Shown here: positions 45,968-54,700 of the stretch, piece by piece
Layout of the letters: every line of letters starts with the position of its first letter
Numbering within the stretch: the stretch's first letter is position 1
Assembly: GCA_031291325.1 (NCBI GenBank)
Contig: JARLJG010000030.1
Span: 1-64,000 of the forward strand
Direction: 5' to 3'
Length of the DNA stretch: 64,000 nucleotides
From: Burkholderiaceae bacterium
GTDB taxonomy: Bacteria > Pseudomonadota > Gammaproteobacteria > Burkholderiales > Burkholderiaceae_D
Notes under the pieces: model-generated
Told to the model about the DNA's origin: nothing
Database searches by the model: none
Seen by the model: only the letters and a program-made list of their open reading frames with translations
Position numbers and translations under genes: made by a program

Positions 45968-46627
45968 ATGTTAAATTATCCGCCTGACGCGTTCCCAAAT
46001 CTTATGGAAAAATCGAGAAATACTCCTGACCGTCCATCGGATGGTCCATCGGTTGACATCATTTACGACCATGACTTCATCGTCGTCTACCAGGCGCTTG
46101 AAAAGGAGTTGTGCCGCGCGGTCATCGATCTGTTCGATAGCGACCAGAACAAGTCGCGGGGAAAAATCGGCGGTGCGGGAAATGCTTCCTACGACGAAGG
46201 ACAGAAGATTTCCTGGGATCTGGAAATACGCAATGAAGGCATTTGGCAGGATATCTTTCAAAAAATTCATCCCAAAATTGCCGCCTGCATGTCTGAGTAT
46301 CTGTCGAGAAGCCCGATTCTCCAGTCGTTCAAGTTGCAGGTGACGGGATACAAGATTCAGATGTACCCGAAAAACGAAGGCCGCTTCCGTTGGCACTCCG
46401 ATTCGGTGGGGAGAAACGCTGGAGACCGGGTGGTCGCCATGGTTTTGTATTTGAACGATGTCGAAAAAGGTGGAGAAACCGAATTTTTCCATCAGCGGAT
46501 AAAAATTTCCCCGAAAGCGGGCCAACTCGCGCTATTTCCGCCAGGATGGAATTACATGCATTGCGGGCATACGCCCGAATCAGGCGACAAGTATATTATT
46601 CAGACTTTTATCAAGGCCAAGCACTGA
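45968..46627 (+). CDS. 2-oxoglutarate/Fe(II) oxygenase, prolyl-4-hydroxylase fold
   Basis: 219 residues from the ATG at 45968 (AATGGAAAT upstream); ATGs at 45890 and 46004 are alternatives. The double-stranded beta-helix has the iron triad in FRWHSDSVGRN (HxD) and YMHCGHTPESGDKYIIQTF, where the His binds iron and the Lys holds 2-oxoglutarate. AMVLYLNDVEKGGETEFF is the typical middle strand. It uses O2 and 2-oxoglutarate to hydroxylate a protein or small molecule; the target is unknown. It stands alone between two terminators. Confidence 0.85.
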   Translation: MLNYPPDAFPNLMEKSRNTPDRPSDGPSVDIIYDHDFIVVYQALEKELCRAVIDLFDSDQNKSRGKIGGAGNASYDEGQKISWDLEIRNEGIWQDIFQKIHPKIAACMSEYLSRSPILQSFKLQVTGYKIQMYPKNEGRFRWHSDSVGRNAGDRVVAMVLYLNDVEKGGETEFFHQRIKISPKAGQLALFPPGWNYMHCGHTPESGDKYIIQTFIKAKH

Positions 46628-46683
46628 TTAAAAAGCTTGTTCCGACTTTTTTGTGAGTAAGTCAATTGGCACCAACGCATCCC

Positions 46684-46712
46684 CCGTCTTTCCCGCGAAG
46701 GCGGGAACGACG
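46684..46712. repeat. Single hairpin unit of the CCCGCGAAGGCGGG repeat family
   Basis: CGTCTTTCCCGC-GAAG-GCGGGAACGACG folds on itself with one mismatch. It is half of the inverted pair found at 20886-20969. Confidence 0.85.
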
Positions 46713-46776
46713 AGGATGTTTTTGGCAAACCGGCATGAAAAAGTGTTTCTAGCCACAAGGAAGTCCGAATAACCAT

Positions 46777-46807
46777 AAAAAAAGGAGAGCGCCGCTCTCC
46801 TTTTTTC
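46777..46807. terminator. Bidirectional intrinsic terminator between convergent genes
   Basis: AAAAAAGGAGAGC-GCC-GCTCTCCTTTTTT; works for the oxygenase gene (plus) and the DUF3141 gene (minus, stop at 46825). Confidence 0.92.
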
Positions 46808-46824
46808 GTTGGATGAAAACTCCG

Positions 46825-49119
46825 CTACGCTGCCGGCGCAGCGCGATCGTCGGGTTTGGCCCGCGTGCGCTTCTTTGTCTTGGCGGTCTCCGGCACATTT
46901 TCCACAGAATCGGTCAGCTTGCGCGCCAAGGCGATGACGCGCTCCGGGTCGACGCCCAGCATGCCGATTACCAACTCGATAATCTCGGAGCGCGGGTTGG
47001 CCAGGGTCGGTTCGATCATCATGACCGCAGCCGATAAAGCCAACGCATGTTCGCGGCTGTCGGTATCCGGCAGCAATTGCGACAATGCATTGAGCGCTTC
47101 CACCGGCGCCACGGCGGTGATGCGCGCCTGTTCCTTGAGCAAGCGCACCCAGTCGATGTTCTTCGGGATGCCCGCATGCGCTTCGCTCGGCAACTGCGCC
47201 AACAGACGTGCCAGACGCAGGCTGCGCCGTTCGAACGAGCCAATCGAAATCATGCCCGCCAATACGATCCGGCACACTGCCTCCGGGAACCCGCCATCGT
47301 TAATTTGACTGAGGACGGATTCGCGGAAGCTGTCCAGGTCGCGCCAGGCGCGCGCCACGGCGACCTCCTCGTCCGATTCCTTGGGCTTGATCCACATGCC
47401 GAGTCCTTGCGGGCCGAACATCTGGCGAGCCCAAGCCACCGTTTGCGCATCGCGTTGATCGCGATAGCGATTGAGCGCTTCGGTAATCTGCTTGTCCATC
47501 GTCTTTTCGATCTGCCGCAGCGGATGATCCGGCGCAACGTCGACACGATTGGCGCGCACTTCCTTGGCCTTGCTGCGGATAAACGGCGCCAGAGGAAAGA
47601 AATCCGAAAATACCTGGCGTTGCAGCCGCATCGGGTTCAGCTTGCCCAGCGCATCGGCAACCTGGCGCGTGGCCATCATCTTGATCATGGGCCGCATCCA
47701 CGTCTTGTACATGTTTGCATTGAACTCGGACACTTGGCTGATGGTGGAGAACATCGCCTCTTCGTCGCGCCCTTCCGGGTTGATAGCGCGAATATCGTCC
47801 ATCGTGCGGAATTCGTAGTGCACGGTGTAGTTGCCGGGTTCCAATTGGTCCCAGCGCTGTTCTTCCATGCCGGCCTTGGCCTTCAGTTTCATTTCATACA
47901 AGCCGGGCGGCAGGCTTTCGATCACATCGAGCGAGGTCACCAGCTGGTCATGTTCCTTGAGCGCCACGTTGGCGCCGACAAAGATGCCCAGATGCCCGAC
48001 GCTCTCGTGCAGCACGTAGACGATGGTGCGCCCGGCTGCGGCGATTGCCCGCTCGTCGCCCCAGGTGTCGATGATCCAATCCAGTGCCTGCGGCGGCGGC
48101 GTGATGTTGTCGCCCCACGATGCGAAGACCACGATGGGCTGCGTAATATTGCGCAAATCGATGGGCTGACCGTCGACCTCGATTTCACCGCGCGCAAGGC
48201 GATTGCCGACGAACAAATTCTCGACGATCGATTCGATCTCGCTGCCGGTCATGCGGAAATAGCCGCCCCACCAGCGCTCGAACTCAAGAAACCGCGCCGA
48301 CTCGGTATCGACATGCGACCACAGGTTGTAATACTTGTTCCACCAGGTGTTGGCTGGATTTAATTTTTCGAAATTCTCGACCAGCTGCACGCCGTCGAAG
48401 CGATCGGCCCCCAGGTCGCCGGCCAGCGAGGCCAGCCAGGAGCCGCCCAGGGTCGCGCCGGAGTAGCGCATCGGATTGAGTTTCGAGCTGCCCGCCCAGT
48501 ACGACACCGGGGCGCCCATGATCATCAACGGCCCGAACAGATCGGGACGCCTGGCATCGAGCGCCATCATCGCCCAGCCGGCCTGGCAATTGCCGATGAC
48601 GACCGGCTTGGCCTTGCATTGCGGATGGCGTGCAATGACTTCTTCGATGAAACGCGCCTCGGCGTCCATCACGGTAATCAGGGTTTGCTTTTCCTCCGGC
48701 TCCGGACGGAAAGTGACGAAATACACGGTATGGCCGGATCGCATCGCCACACCCACCTCGGAATCGAACTTGAATCCGCCGATGCCAGGCCCATGCCCGG
48801 CGCGCGGATCGACGACGACGACAGGGCGCGCCAGCGGATTGACGGGCATGTCGGCAGGAGGGAACAAATGCAACAGCGCATAGTTGCAGGGTTCGGCGAA
48901 ATCGCGGCCATCGAGCACCACTTCGTGCTCGAATTTCAATAACGGTGGCGTGCCCTGGTCGAGATGTTCAAGGTAATTGTTGCCGCGATCGAGCAAGGTA
49001 TCGAAAAATAATACCGAGCGTTGTGCCGCATCGGTAAAGTAGTCAGCGAATTCGCTCGCCGTCGTTCCAAAAAAAGCCTTGCCCGCTTCTTGCGTTGGAT
49101 TGCGGTCCGTCGCAGTCAT
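46825..49119 (-). CDS. DUF3141 protein, PHA-synthase-like alpha/beta hydrolase
   Basis: 764 residues from ATG 49119, preceded by CAGGGAG; the frame is open 43 codons upstream into the MITE-like element, which I reject. The N-terminal ~430 residues are an alpha/beta-hydrolase resembling polyhydroxyalkanoate synthases: RPVVVVDPRAGHGPGIGG, the elbow VIGNCQAGWAMMALDA with Cys in place of Ser, an Asp in FASWGDNITPP and a His in HESVGHLGIFVG. The rest is helical and ends in a Lys/Arg-rich tail. Function unknown; no phaA, phaB or phasin gene lies nearby. Confidence 0.85.
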   Translation of the reverse strand: MTATDRNPTQEAGKAFFGTTASEFADYFTDAAQRSVLFFDTLLDRGNNYLEHLDQGTPPLLKFEHEVVLDGRDFAEPCNYALLHLFPPADMPVNPLARPVVVVDPRAGHGPGIGGFKFDSEVGVAMRSGHTVYFVTFRPEPEEKQTLITVMDAEARFIEEVIARHPQCKAKPVVIGNCQAGWAMMALDARRPDLFGPLMIMGAPVSYWAGSSKLNPMRYSGATLGGSWLASLAGDLGADRFDGVQLVENFEKLNPANTWWNKYYNLWSHVDTESARFLEFERWWGGYFRMTGSEIESIVENLFVGNRLARGEIEVDGQPIDLRNITQPIVVFASWGDNITPPPQALDWIIDTWGDERAIAAAGRTIVYVLHESVGHLGIFVGANVALKEHDQLVTSLDVIESLPPGLYEMKLKAKAGMEEQRWDQLEPGNYTVHYEFRTMDDIRAINPEGRDEEAMFSTISQVSEFNANMYKTWMRPMIKMMATRQVADALGKLNPMRLQRQVFSDFFPLAPFIRSKAKEVRANRVDVAPDHPLRQIEKTMDKQITEALNRYRDQRDAQTVAWARQMFGPQGLGMWIKPKESDEEVAVARAWRDLDSFRESVLSQINDGGFPEAVCRIVLAGMISIGSFERRSLRLARLLAQLPSEAHAGIPKNIDWVRLLKEQARITAVAPVEALNALSQLLPDTDSREHALALSAAVMMIEPTLANPRSEIIELVIGMLGVDPERVIALARKLTDSVENVPETAKTKKRTRAKPDDRAAPAA

Positions 49120-49139
49120 GATCACTCCCTGAAATTCAC

Positions 49140-49267
49140 TTTTGGGCATCTCTAAAAATTTCCAAAAGCGTTCAAGGTCGAGTCGAGGAGCGGACATGTA
49201 CGCAAGTACATCGAGCACCACAGACGCGAGATTGGGCGTTTTTGGCAATTTTTAGAGGTGCCCTTTT
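49140..49267. mobile_element. MITE-like 120-bp element with 27-bp terminal inverted repeats
   Basis: GGGCATCTCTAAAAATTTCC... (49144-49170) and its inverted copy ending ...TTTTTAGAGGTGCCC (49237-49263) match at 24 of 27 positions. TTTT stands on both outer sides (49140-49143 and 49264-49267), as a 4-bp target duplication would. An inner ATGTAC-GCAA-GTACAT palindrome lies at 49196-49211. No coding capacity. It occupies the divergent promoter region of the DUF3141 and HDOD genes. Confidence 0.65.
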
Positions 49268-49362
49268 ACTATATCAGAAAAGATACACCAAAAAAGTGGC
49301 TTGTCTGCGACAATGAACACAAGCCGCTATATATGCACGACAACATTGACGGAAAGCCATCT

Positions 49363-50223
49363 ATGGACATCAAAAGCCTGATCGATCAACCCAATAAACT
49401 GCCGACCATCCCCAAAGTCACACAACAGCTAATTGCAAGTTTCAGCTCGGAAAACGTGTCCATCGGCGAAATCGTCAATGAGTTATCAAGCGATCCCGCT
49501 CTTTCCGCCAAGCTGTTGCGACTGGCAAATTCCGCCTACTTTCATGTTTCCCGCACCATCGGCACGGTTGAAGACGCATTGAGAATGCTGGGTTTCGTCA
49601 TGGTGCGCAACCTGGTCGTGAGCAACGGCATGGCGACCGCGTTTCGCAACACGCCCGGCATCGATTTGCACCAGTTCTGGCGCTACAACCTGTACACTGC
49701 ATGCTCTTCGCGCTGGCTTGCCAGCGCGGCTGGCGTCAACGGCGATATGGTTTTCACGCTGGGCATGTTGCATGCGATTGGTCAATTGCAAATGCACGTT
49801 GTGATGCCCGAAACCATGGCGCCGCTGGATCGGGAGATGAGCGTACTGGCTGCCGGTCGCGCCGAACTGGAAAAGAAAACGCTCGGATTTCATTACGGCG
49901 ACGTCAGTTCCGAATTGGCAAGGATCTGGAATTTCCCCGAACCGCTGATCCTCGCCTTGCAGGCCACACCATTGCCATTGACGCAAGAATCATTCGTGGA
50001 AAGCGCCGGGTGGGTTCATCTGGGCGCCTGGCGCGCGCGCACCGAAATACTGGCGCTAAACGACGAAGAAATCGCCGCCAGTTATCCGGCGGAACTCGCC
50101 GATCGCCTCGGCGTGGAGCGGGATTGGGTGCCGACTTTCGCGGCAGAAGCCACGGAGGGGACAACGCAAGCGATGCCGCCGCTGGCGGAACTCACCGAAG
50201 GCCTCGATGCGATGCTGGAGTGA
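49363..50223 (+). CDS. HDOD-domain signalling protein
   Basis: 286 residues from the ATG at 49363 with GGAAAG upstream; the frame is open to 49258 but that part includes the end of the MITE-like element. It begins MDIKSLIDQPNKLPTIPKVT and shows LSSDPALSAKLLRLANSAYF, the HDOD core, then LGMLHAIGQLQMH. HDOD proteins are HD-related regulators without hydrolase activity, linked to motility, chemotaxis and c-di-GMP responses; here there is no attached output domain. Role inferred only. Confidence 0.88.
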   Translation: MDIKSLIDQPNKLPTIPKVTQQLIASFSSENVSIGEIVNELSSDPALSAKLLRLANSAYFHVSRTIGTVEDALRMLGFVMVRNLVVSNGMATAFRNTPGIDLHQFWRYNLYTACSSRWLASAAGVNGDMVFTLGMLHAIGQLQMHVVMPETMAPLDREMSVLAAGRAELEKKTLGFHYGDVSSELARIWNFPEPLILALQATPLPLTQESFVESAGWVHLGAWRARTEILALNDEEIAASYPAELADRLGVERDWVPTFAAEATEGTTQAMPPLAELTEGLDAMLE

Positions 50224-50234
50224 GCGAGGCGCAG

Positions 50235-50261
50235 ACATCGCCGCTATCGACCCGGCGATGT
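50235..50261 (+). terminator. Hairpin after the HDOD gene
   Basis: ACATCGCC and GGCGATGT pair perfectly around an 11-base loop, followed by TTGATT. Weak T-tail, 12 bases past the stop; a possible terminator. Confidence 0.45.
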
Positions 50262-50284
50262 TTGATTCCGTTGAAAATTAAGCC

Positions 50285-51601
50285 ATGGGCAATCCGCAAC
50301 CCGTCACGCTCGGCCGCGCCTTTTGGTATTGGCTGAAGCTCGGCTTCGTCAGCTTCGGCGGACCGGCCGGCCAGATTGCAATGATGCACGCGGAATTGGT
50401 GGAAAAGCGGCGCTGGATTTCCGAGCGGCGCTTCCTGCATGCGCTGAATTACTGCATGGTGCTGCCGGGGCCGGAAGCGACGCAGTTGGCGATTTATATC
50501 GGTTGGCTGATGCACCGCAGCGTCGGCGGCATTCTCGCCGGAGTGTTGTTCGTGCTGCCATCCTTGCTGGTTCTGATTGCACTATCGTGGATTTACATGG
50601 CCTTCGGCAACCTGCCGCTGGTGGTCGGCGTGTTGTATGGCATCAAGCCTGCGGTGGTCGCCATCGTGATGGTGGCGGCCTGGCGCATCGGTCGGCGCAC
50701 GCTGAAAAATCCATGGCTGGCGGCAATCGCGTTGGCGGCTTTGCTGGCGATTAGCGCCGCGCATATTCCGTTTCCTTACATCATCCTGGGCGCGGCGTTG
50801 TGCGGCCTGCTCGGCGGCCACCTATTGCCGCAAAGCTTCGCGCTGGGCGGCGGCAATGCACAAGCACTGCACGACTATGGCCCGGCGCTGATCGACGATG
50901 CCACGCCGCCGCCGGCGCATGCGCGCCATTCGTGGCGCAAACTACTGACCATAGCCACGCTCGGCGTCGGCAGCGGAATTGCCGTCTGGGGCGCGCTGGC
51001 CGCCAGCTTGGGCGCGGCGTCGCCGTTGGCGCAAATGGGCTTGTTTTTCTCCAAGGCCGCGCTCTTGACCTTCGGCGGCGCGTATGCGGTCTTGCCCTAC
51101 GTGGTGCAAGGCGCGGTCGATCAATATCATTGGCTGACGCCGACGCAAATGATCGACGGCCTGGCGCTGGGCGAAACCACGCCGGGGCCGCTCATCATGA
51201 TCGTTTCCTACGTCGGCTTTGTCGGCGGCTGGCAAACGGCGACGGCTAGCGCTCCGCTGGCGGCCATCGGCGGCGCTTGCGTGGCGACCTTCTTTACCTT
51301 TTTGCCATCGTTTGTGTTCGTATTGGCCGGCGGCCCGCTGGTCGAATCGACGCGCGACAATCTGCGCCTGACCGCGCCGCTGACCGCGATTTCGGCAGCG
51401 GTGGTCGGCGTGATTGTCAGCCTGGCGCTGTTCTTCGCCAATCACATCTTCCGGCTGGAACTGCCATTTCGGCAATGGGATTTCATCTCCCTTGGACTGA
51501 CCGCCGCCGCCTGCGTCGCCTTGCTGCGCTTTCAATTGGGCGCCATCAAACTGATCTTTGCCTGTGCGATTGCGGGCATCGTGGTATCGTATTCGCATTG
51601 A
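50285..51601 (+). CDS. chrA: Chromate transporter, long-chain CHR family
   Basis: 438 residues, integral membrane. Two homologous halves each with a GFVSFGGPAGQIAMM / ALLTFGGAYAVLPYVV signature; the first continues HALNYCMVLPGPEATQLAIYIGW, the second MIDGLALGETTPGPLIMIVSYVGF (key: VLPGPEATQLA and GETTPGPLIM). About 10-12 hydrophobic segments. It exports chromate in relatives, though many homologues have other anion substrates. ATG has little ribosome-binding sequence. No chrB or other chromate gene is adjacent. Confidence 0.92.
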   Translation: MGNPQPVTLGRAFWYWLKLGFVSFGGPAGQIAMMHAELVEKRRWISERRFLHALNYCMVLPGPEATQLAIYIGWLMHRSVGGILAGVLFVLPSLLVLIALSWIYMAFGNLPLVVGVLYGIKPAVVAIVMVAAWRIGRRTLKNPWLAAIALAALLAISAAHIPFPYIILGAALCGLLGGHLLPQSFALGGGNAQALHDYGPALIDDATPPPAHARHSWRKLLTIATLGVGSGIAVWGALAASLGAASPLAQMGLFFSKAALLTFGGAYAVLPYVVQGAVDQYHWLTPTQMIDGLALGETTPGPLIMIVSYVGFVGGWQTATASAPLAAIGGACVATFFTFLPSFVFVLAGGPLVESTRDNLRLTAPLTAISAAVVGVIVSLALFFANHIFRLELPFRQWDFISLGLTAAACVALLRFQLGAIKLIFACAIAGIVVSYSH

Positions 51602-51643
51602 GCACTTGGGCTTGGAAGCAGTCGCGCCGTATGAAATCAGATC

Positions 51644-52759
51644 ATGAAGTCAGACCATAAAAAAGTAATCTCGATTGCCGAATTCCGCTATCCGCCTGCG
51701 GCGCCGGTCATCCCTGCGCAGCTTGAAACCCCATCCGGCCTGCTGACCGACACGCTGGCGCGCCCGCTGCGCGACTTGCGCATTTCCGTCACCGACCGCT
51801 GCAATTTCCGTTGCGTTTATTGCATGCCCAAGGATGTCTTCACCACCGATTATCCTTACCTGCCGCACAGCTCCTTGCTGTCGTTCGAGGAAATCGTCCG
51901 CGTAGCGCAAATCCTGGTGGCGCACGGCGTCGAGAAAATCCGCCTGACCGGCGGCGAGCCGCTGTTGCGCAAGGACGTGGAAAAACTGGTGGCGATGTTG
52001 AGCGCGCTGCGCACGCCCGCCGGCGCACCGCTCGACCTGGCGTTGACCACCAACGGTTCGCTGCTGGCGCGCAAGGCGCAAGCATTGAAAGACGCCGGCT
52101 TGACGCGCGTGACGGTGTCGCTCGACGCGCTCGACGACGCCACCTTCCGGCGCATGAACGATGTCGATTTCGAGGTGGCGGAAGTGCTGCGCGGGATCGA
52201 AGCCGCGCACGCGGCGGGCCTCGGCCCGATCAAGATCAACATGGTGGTCAAGCGCGGCATGAACGACGCTGAAATCGTGCCGATGGCGCGCCATTTCAAA
52301 GACACGCCGCATATCCTGCGCTTCATCGAATACATGGATGTCGGCAACAGCAACGGCTGGAAAATGGACGACGTGATTCCCTCGTCCGAGGTGGTGCGCC
52401 GCATCCACGAGCAAATGCCGCTGACCGAAATCGCCCGCCGCCAAACCAGCGAAACCGCGAGCCGCTGGCGCTATCGCGACGGCGGCGGCGAGATCGGCCT
52501 CGTTTCCAGCGTGACCCAGGCCTTTTGCAGTTCCTGCACGCGCGCGCGCCTGTCGACCGAAGGCATGCTCTACACCTGCCTGTTCGCCAGCGGCGGCCAC
52601 GATTTGCGCGCGCTGTTGCGCACCAGCCGCAACGACGCCGAAATCTCGAGCGCCGTCGCCCACCTGTGGCGCGCCCGCGAAGACCGCTATTCGGCGCTGC
52701 GCACCGCCAACACGCCCGCCAGCGCGAAGCGGGTCGAGATGTCGTACATCGGGGGATGA
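51644..52759 (+). CDS. moaA: GTP 3',8-cyclase MoaA
   Basis: 371 residues, radical-SAM enzyme that starts molybdenum cofactor synthesis from GTP. First cluster [30 protein letters not shown], and the C-terminal cluster [18 protein letters not shown] with a further Cys in LYTCLF; ends in the conserved GG. An N-terminal extension of ~40 residues precedes the core. The start lies within a 13-bp tandem duplication. The stop overlaps the mobA start (ATGA). Confidence 0.96.
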   Translation: MKSDHKKVISIAEFRYPPAAPVIPAQLETPSGLLTDTLARPLRDLRISVTDRCNFRCVYCMPKDVFTTDYPYLPHSSLLSFEEIVRVAQILVAHGVEKIRLTGGEPLLRKDVEKLVAMLSALRTPAGAPLDLALTTNGSLLARKAQALKDAGLTRVTVSLDALDDATFRRMNDVDFEVAEVLRGIEAAHAAGLGPIKINMVVKRGMNDAEIVPMARHFKDTPHILRFIEYMDVGNSNGWKMDDVIPSSEVVRRIHEQMPLTEIARRQTSETASRWRYRDGGGEIGLVSSVTQAFCSSCTRARLSTEGMLYTCLFASGGHDLRALLRTSRNDAEISSAVAHLWRAREDRYSALRTANTPASAKRVEMSYIGG

Positions 52760-53331
52760 TTACCGGGCTGATCCTGGCCGGCGGACGCGGCGCGCGCATG
52801 GACAACGCCGACAAGGGCTTGCAACCATGCGCCGGCATGCCGATGGTGCAGCACGTGTTGCAGCGTCTGCAACCGCAAGTGGCGCACCTGGCGATCAACG
52901 CCAACCGCAATCTGGAAGCCTACCAGCGCTTCGGCGTGCCGGTCTGGCAGGATGTCATCGCCGACTTCGCCGGGCCGCTGGCGGGGCTGCAAAGCGGTCT
53001 GACGCATTGCGCCACGCCTTTGCTGGTGTCGGTTCCATGCGACTCGCCGTTCCTGCCGCTCGATCTGGTGGCGCGACTGCACGCTGCGATGAGCGCCGCC
53101 GATGCCGAACTCGCGCTGGCCGTCACCGCCAGCGGGCCCCATCCGGTATTTTGCTTGTTGAAAACCACGTTGTTGGCCGATTTGACCGCCTATCTGCAAG
53201 GCGGCGGACGCAAAGTGCGCGCCTGGCAGGCGACGCGCAAGACGGTCGAGGTATACTTCGAGGACGAAGCGGCTTTTTGCAACATCAATAGCCACGCCGA
53301 CTTGCACAGATTCGAGGCACAAGCACAATGA
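52756..53331 (+). CDS. mobA: Molybdenum cofactor guanylyltransferase MobA
   Basis: 191 residues from the ATG overlapping the moaA stop. [20 protein letters not shown] is the nucleotidyltransferase P-loop-like start; [13 protein letters not shown] and [10 protein letters not shown] follow. It attaches GMP to molybdopterin to give the guanine dinucleotide form used by DMSO-reductase-type enzymes. The stop overlaps the moeA start (ATGA). Confidence 0.95.
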   Translation: MITGLILAGGRGARMDNADKGLQPCAGMPMVQHVLQRLQPQVAHLAINANRNLEAYQRFGVPVWQDVIADFAGPLAGLQSGLTHCATPLLVSVPCDSPFLPLDLVARLHAAMSAADAELALAVTASGPHPVFCLLKTTLLADLTAYLQGGGRKVRAWQATRKTVEVYFEDEAAFCNINSHADLHRFEAQAQ

Positions 53332-54620
53332 ACACCCCGTCCGCACGCATCGCCGAAGCCGCCAGTTGCCTGTCCGGGCATGACCCGGAAGCGTTGCCGG
53401 TGGCGCAGGCGCAGCAAATCATCCGCAGCATGCTCGCCCCCATCGACGCGGTGGAAAAGCTTGCATTGCGCGCGGCGCTGGGGCGCGTGCTAGCGCGCGA
53501 TATCGTCTCAAGCATCGATGTGCCCGCGCACGACAATTCGGCAATGGATGGCTACGCATTGCACGGCGCCGATCTCGATGCCGAGTGCGCGGTGGCGTTG
53601 AAAATCGTCGGCACGGCCTTCGCCGGTCGCCCCTTCAATGGCCTAGTCGGGCGTGGCGAATGCGTGGGCATCATGACCGGCGCGATCATGCCGGACACTT
53701 GCGACAGCGTCGCGCCGCAAGAACTGGTGCAAGCGACCGGCGACATGAGGCTCACCGTGCCGGCCGGCGCGATCCAGCCCGGCGCCAACCGCCGCCTGCG
53801 CGGCGAAGACTTGCAAAGCGGCAGCACCGCGCTGGCGCGCGGAAAGATCCTGCGTCCCGCCGACCTCGGCTTGCTGGCGTCGCTGGGCGTGGCCGAAGTG
53901 CCGGTGTACCGCAAACTGCGCGTCGCCTTTTTTTCCACCGGCGACGAATTGCGCTCGATCGGCGAGCCGCTCGACCCCGGCTGCGTGTACGACAGCAACC
54001 GCTATACGCTATACGGCATGCTGACCCGGCTCGGCTGCGAAGTCATCGATCTGGGCGTGGTCAAGGACGATCCGGCGACGCTGGAGGCGACCTTGCGTTC
54101 CGCCTGCGAAGCAGCCGACGCCATCGTCACTTCCGGCGGCGTCTCGGTCGGCGAGGCAGATTACACGCGGCAAATCATGGCGCAACTGGGCGAAGTCGCG
54201 TTCTGGAAACTCGCGATGCGCCCCGGTCGACCGCTGGCCTTCGGCCGCATCGCCTCCAACGGCCACAGCGCCTGCCTGTTCGGCCTGCCCGGCAACCCGG
54301 TGGCGGTCATGGTGAGCTTTTATTTTTTCGCGCGCGAAGCCTTGCTGCAGATGATGGGCGCAGAAGCGCCGCCGCTGCCGCTGTTGCGCGTGCCCACGCA
54401 AAGCGCGATCCGCAAGAAAGCGGGCCGCACCGAATACCAGCGCGGCATCCTGGCCGTCGATGAACAAGGCCGGCAAACGGTGCGCACGACCGGCGCGCAA
54501 GGCTCCGGCGTGCTGCGTTCGATGTCGGAAGCCAATTGCATGGTGGTGCTGGCGCACGAGCAAGGCGAGGTCGAGGCCGGCGACGAGGTCGATGTGATCG
54601 TGTTCGACGGACTGATTTAA
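53328..54620 (+). CDS. moeA: Molybdopterin molybdenumtransferase MoeA
   Basis: 430 residues. It inserts molybdate into adenylated molybdopterin. IDVPAHDNSAMDGYALHG, IMTGAIMPDTCDSVAPQE, GRPLAFGRI and FGLPGNPVAVMVSFYFF are the MoeA signatures. Third of the coupled moaA-mobA-moeA run; the overlaps suggest one transcript. moaC, moaE and moaD are not in the window. Confidence 0.96.
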   Translation: MNTPSARIAEAASCLSGHDPEALPVAQAQQIIRSMLAPIDAVEKLALRAALGRVLARDIVSSIDVPAHDNSAMDGYALHGADLDAECAVALKIVGTAFAGRPFNGLVGRGECVGIMTGAIMPDTCDSVAPQELVQATGDMRLTVPAGAIQPGANRRLRGEDLQSGSTALARGKILRPADLGLLASLGVAEVPVYRKLRVAFFSTGDELRSIGEPLDPGCVYDSNRYTLYGMLTRLGCEVIDLGVVKDDPATLEATLRSACEAADAIVTSGGVSVGEADYTRQIMAQLGEVAFWKLAMRPGRPLAFGRIASNGHSACLFGLPGNPVAVMVSFYFFAREALLQMMGAEAPPLPLLRVPTQSAIRKKAGRTEYQRGILAVDEQGRQTVRTTGAQGSGVLRSMSEANCMVVLAHEQGEVEAGDEVDVIVFDGLI

Positions 54621-54689
54621 GGGCTTATCCAGAATAACTTGTGCATTTGGACGCTGGTCCAGATGCGCAAGTTGTTTCGGGACAAGCCC
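54621..54689. repeat. Imperfect inverted repeat with ~32-base arms after moeA
   Basis: GGGCTTATCCAGAATAACTT (start of the left arm) and its inverted counterpart ending GGGACAAGCCC pair along almost the full 69 bases, with about five mismatches and one single-base indel. It begins immediately after the moeA stop codon and ends 11 bases before the aroG stop, filling the gap between convergent genes. No T-run. Confidence 0.8.
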
Positions 54690-54700
54690 TCGGCTTCATT

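Noticed and set aside
49258-49362. N-terminal extension of the HDOD protein starting at 49258
   Set aside because: It begins inside the end of the MITE-like element and lacks a ribosome-binding site; the ATG at 49363 has GGAAAG and yields the family N-terminus.
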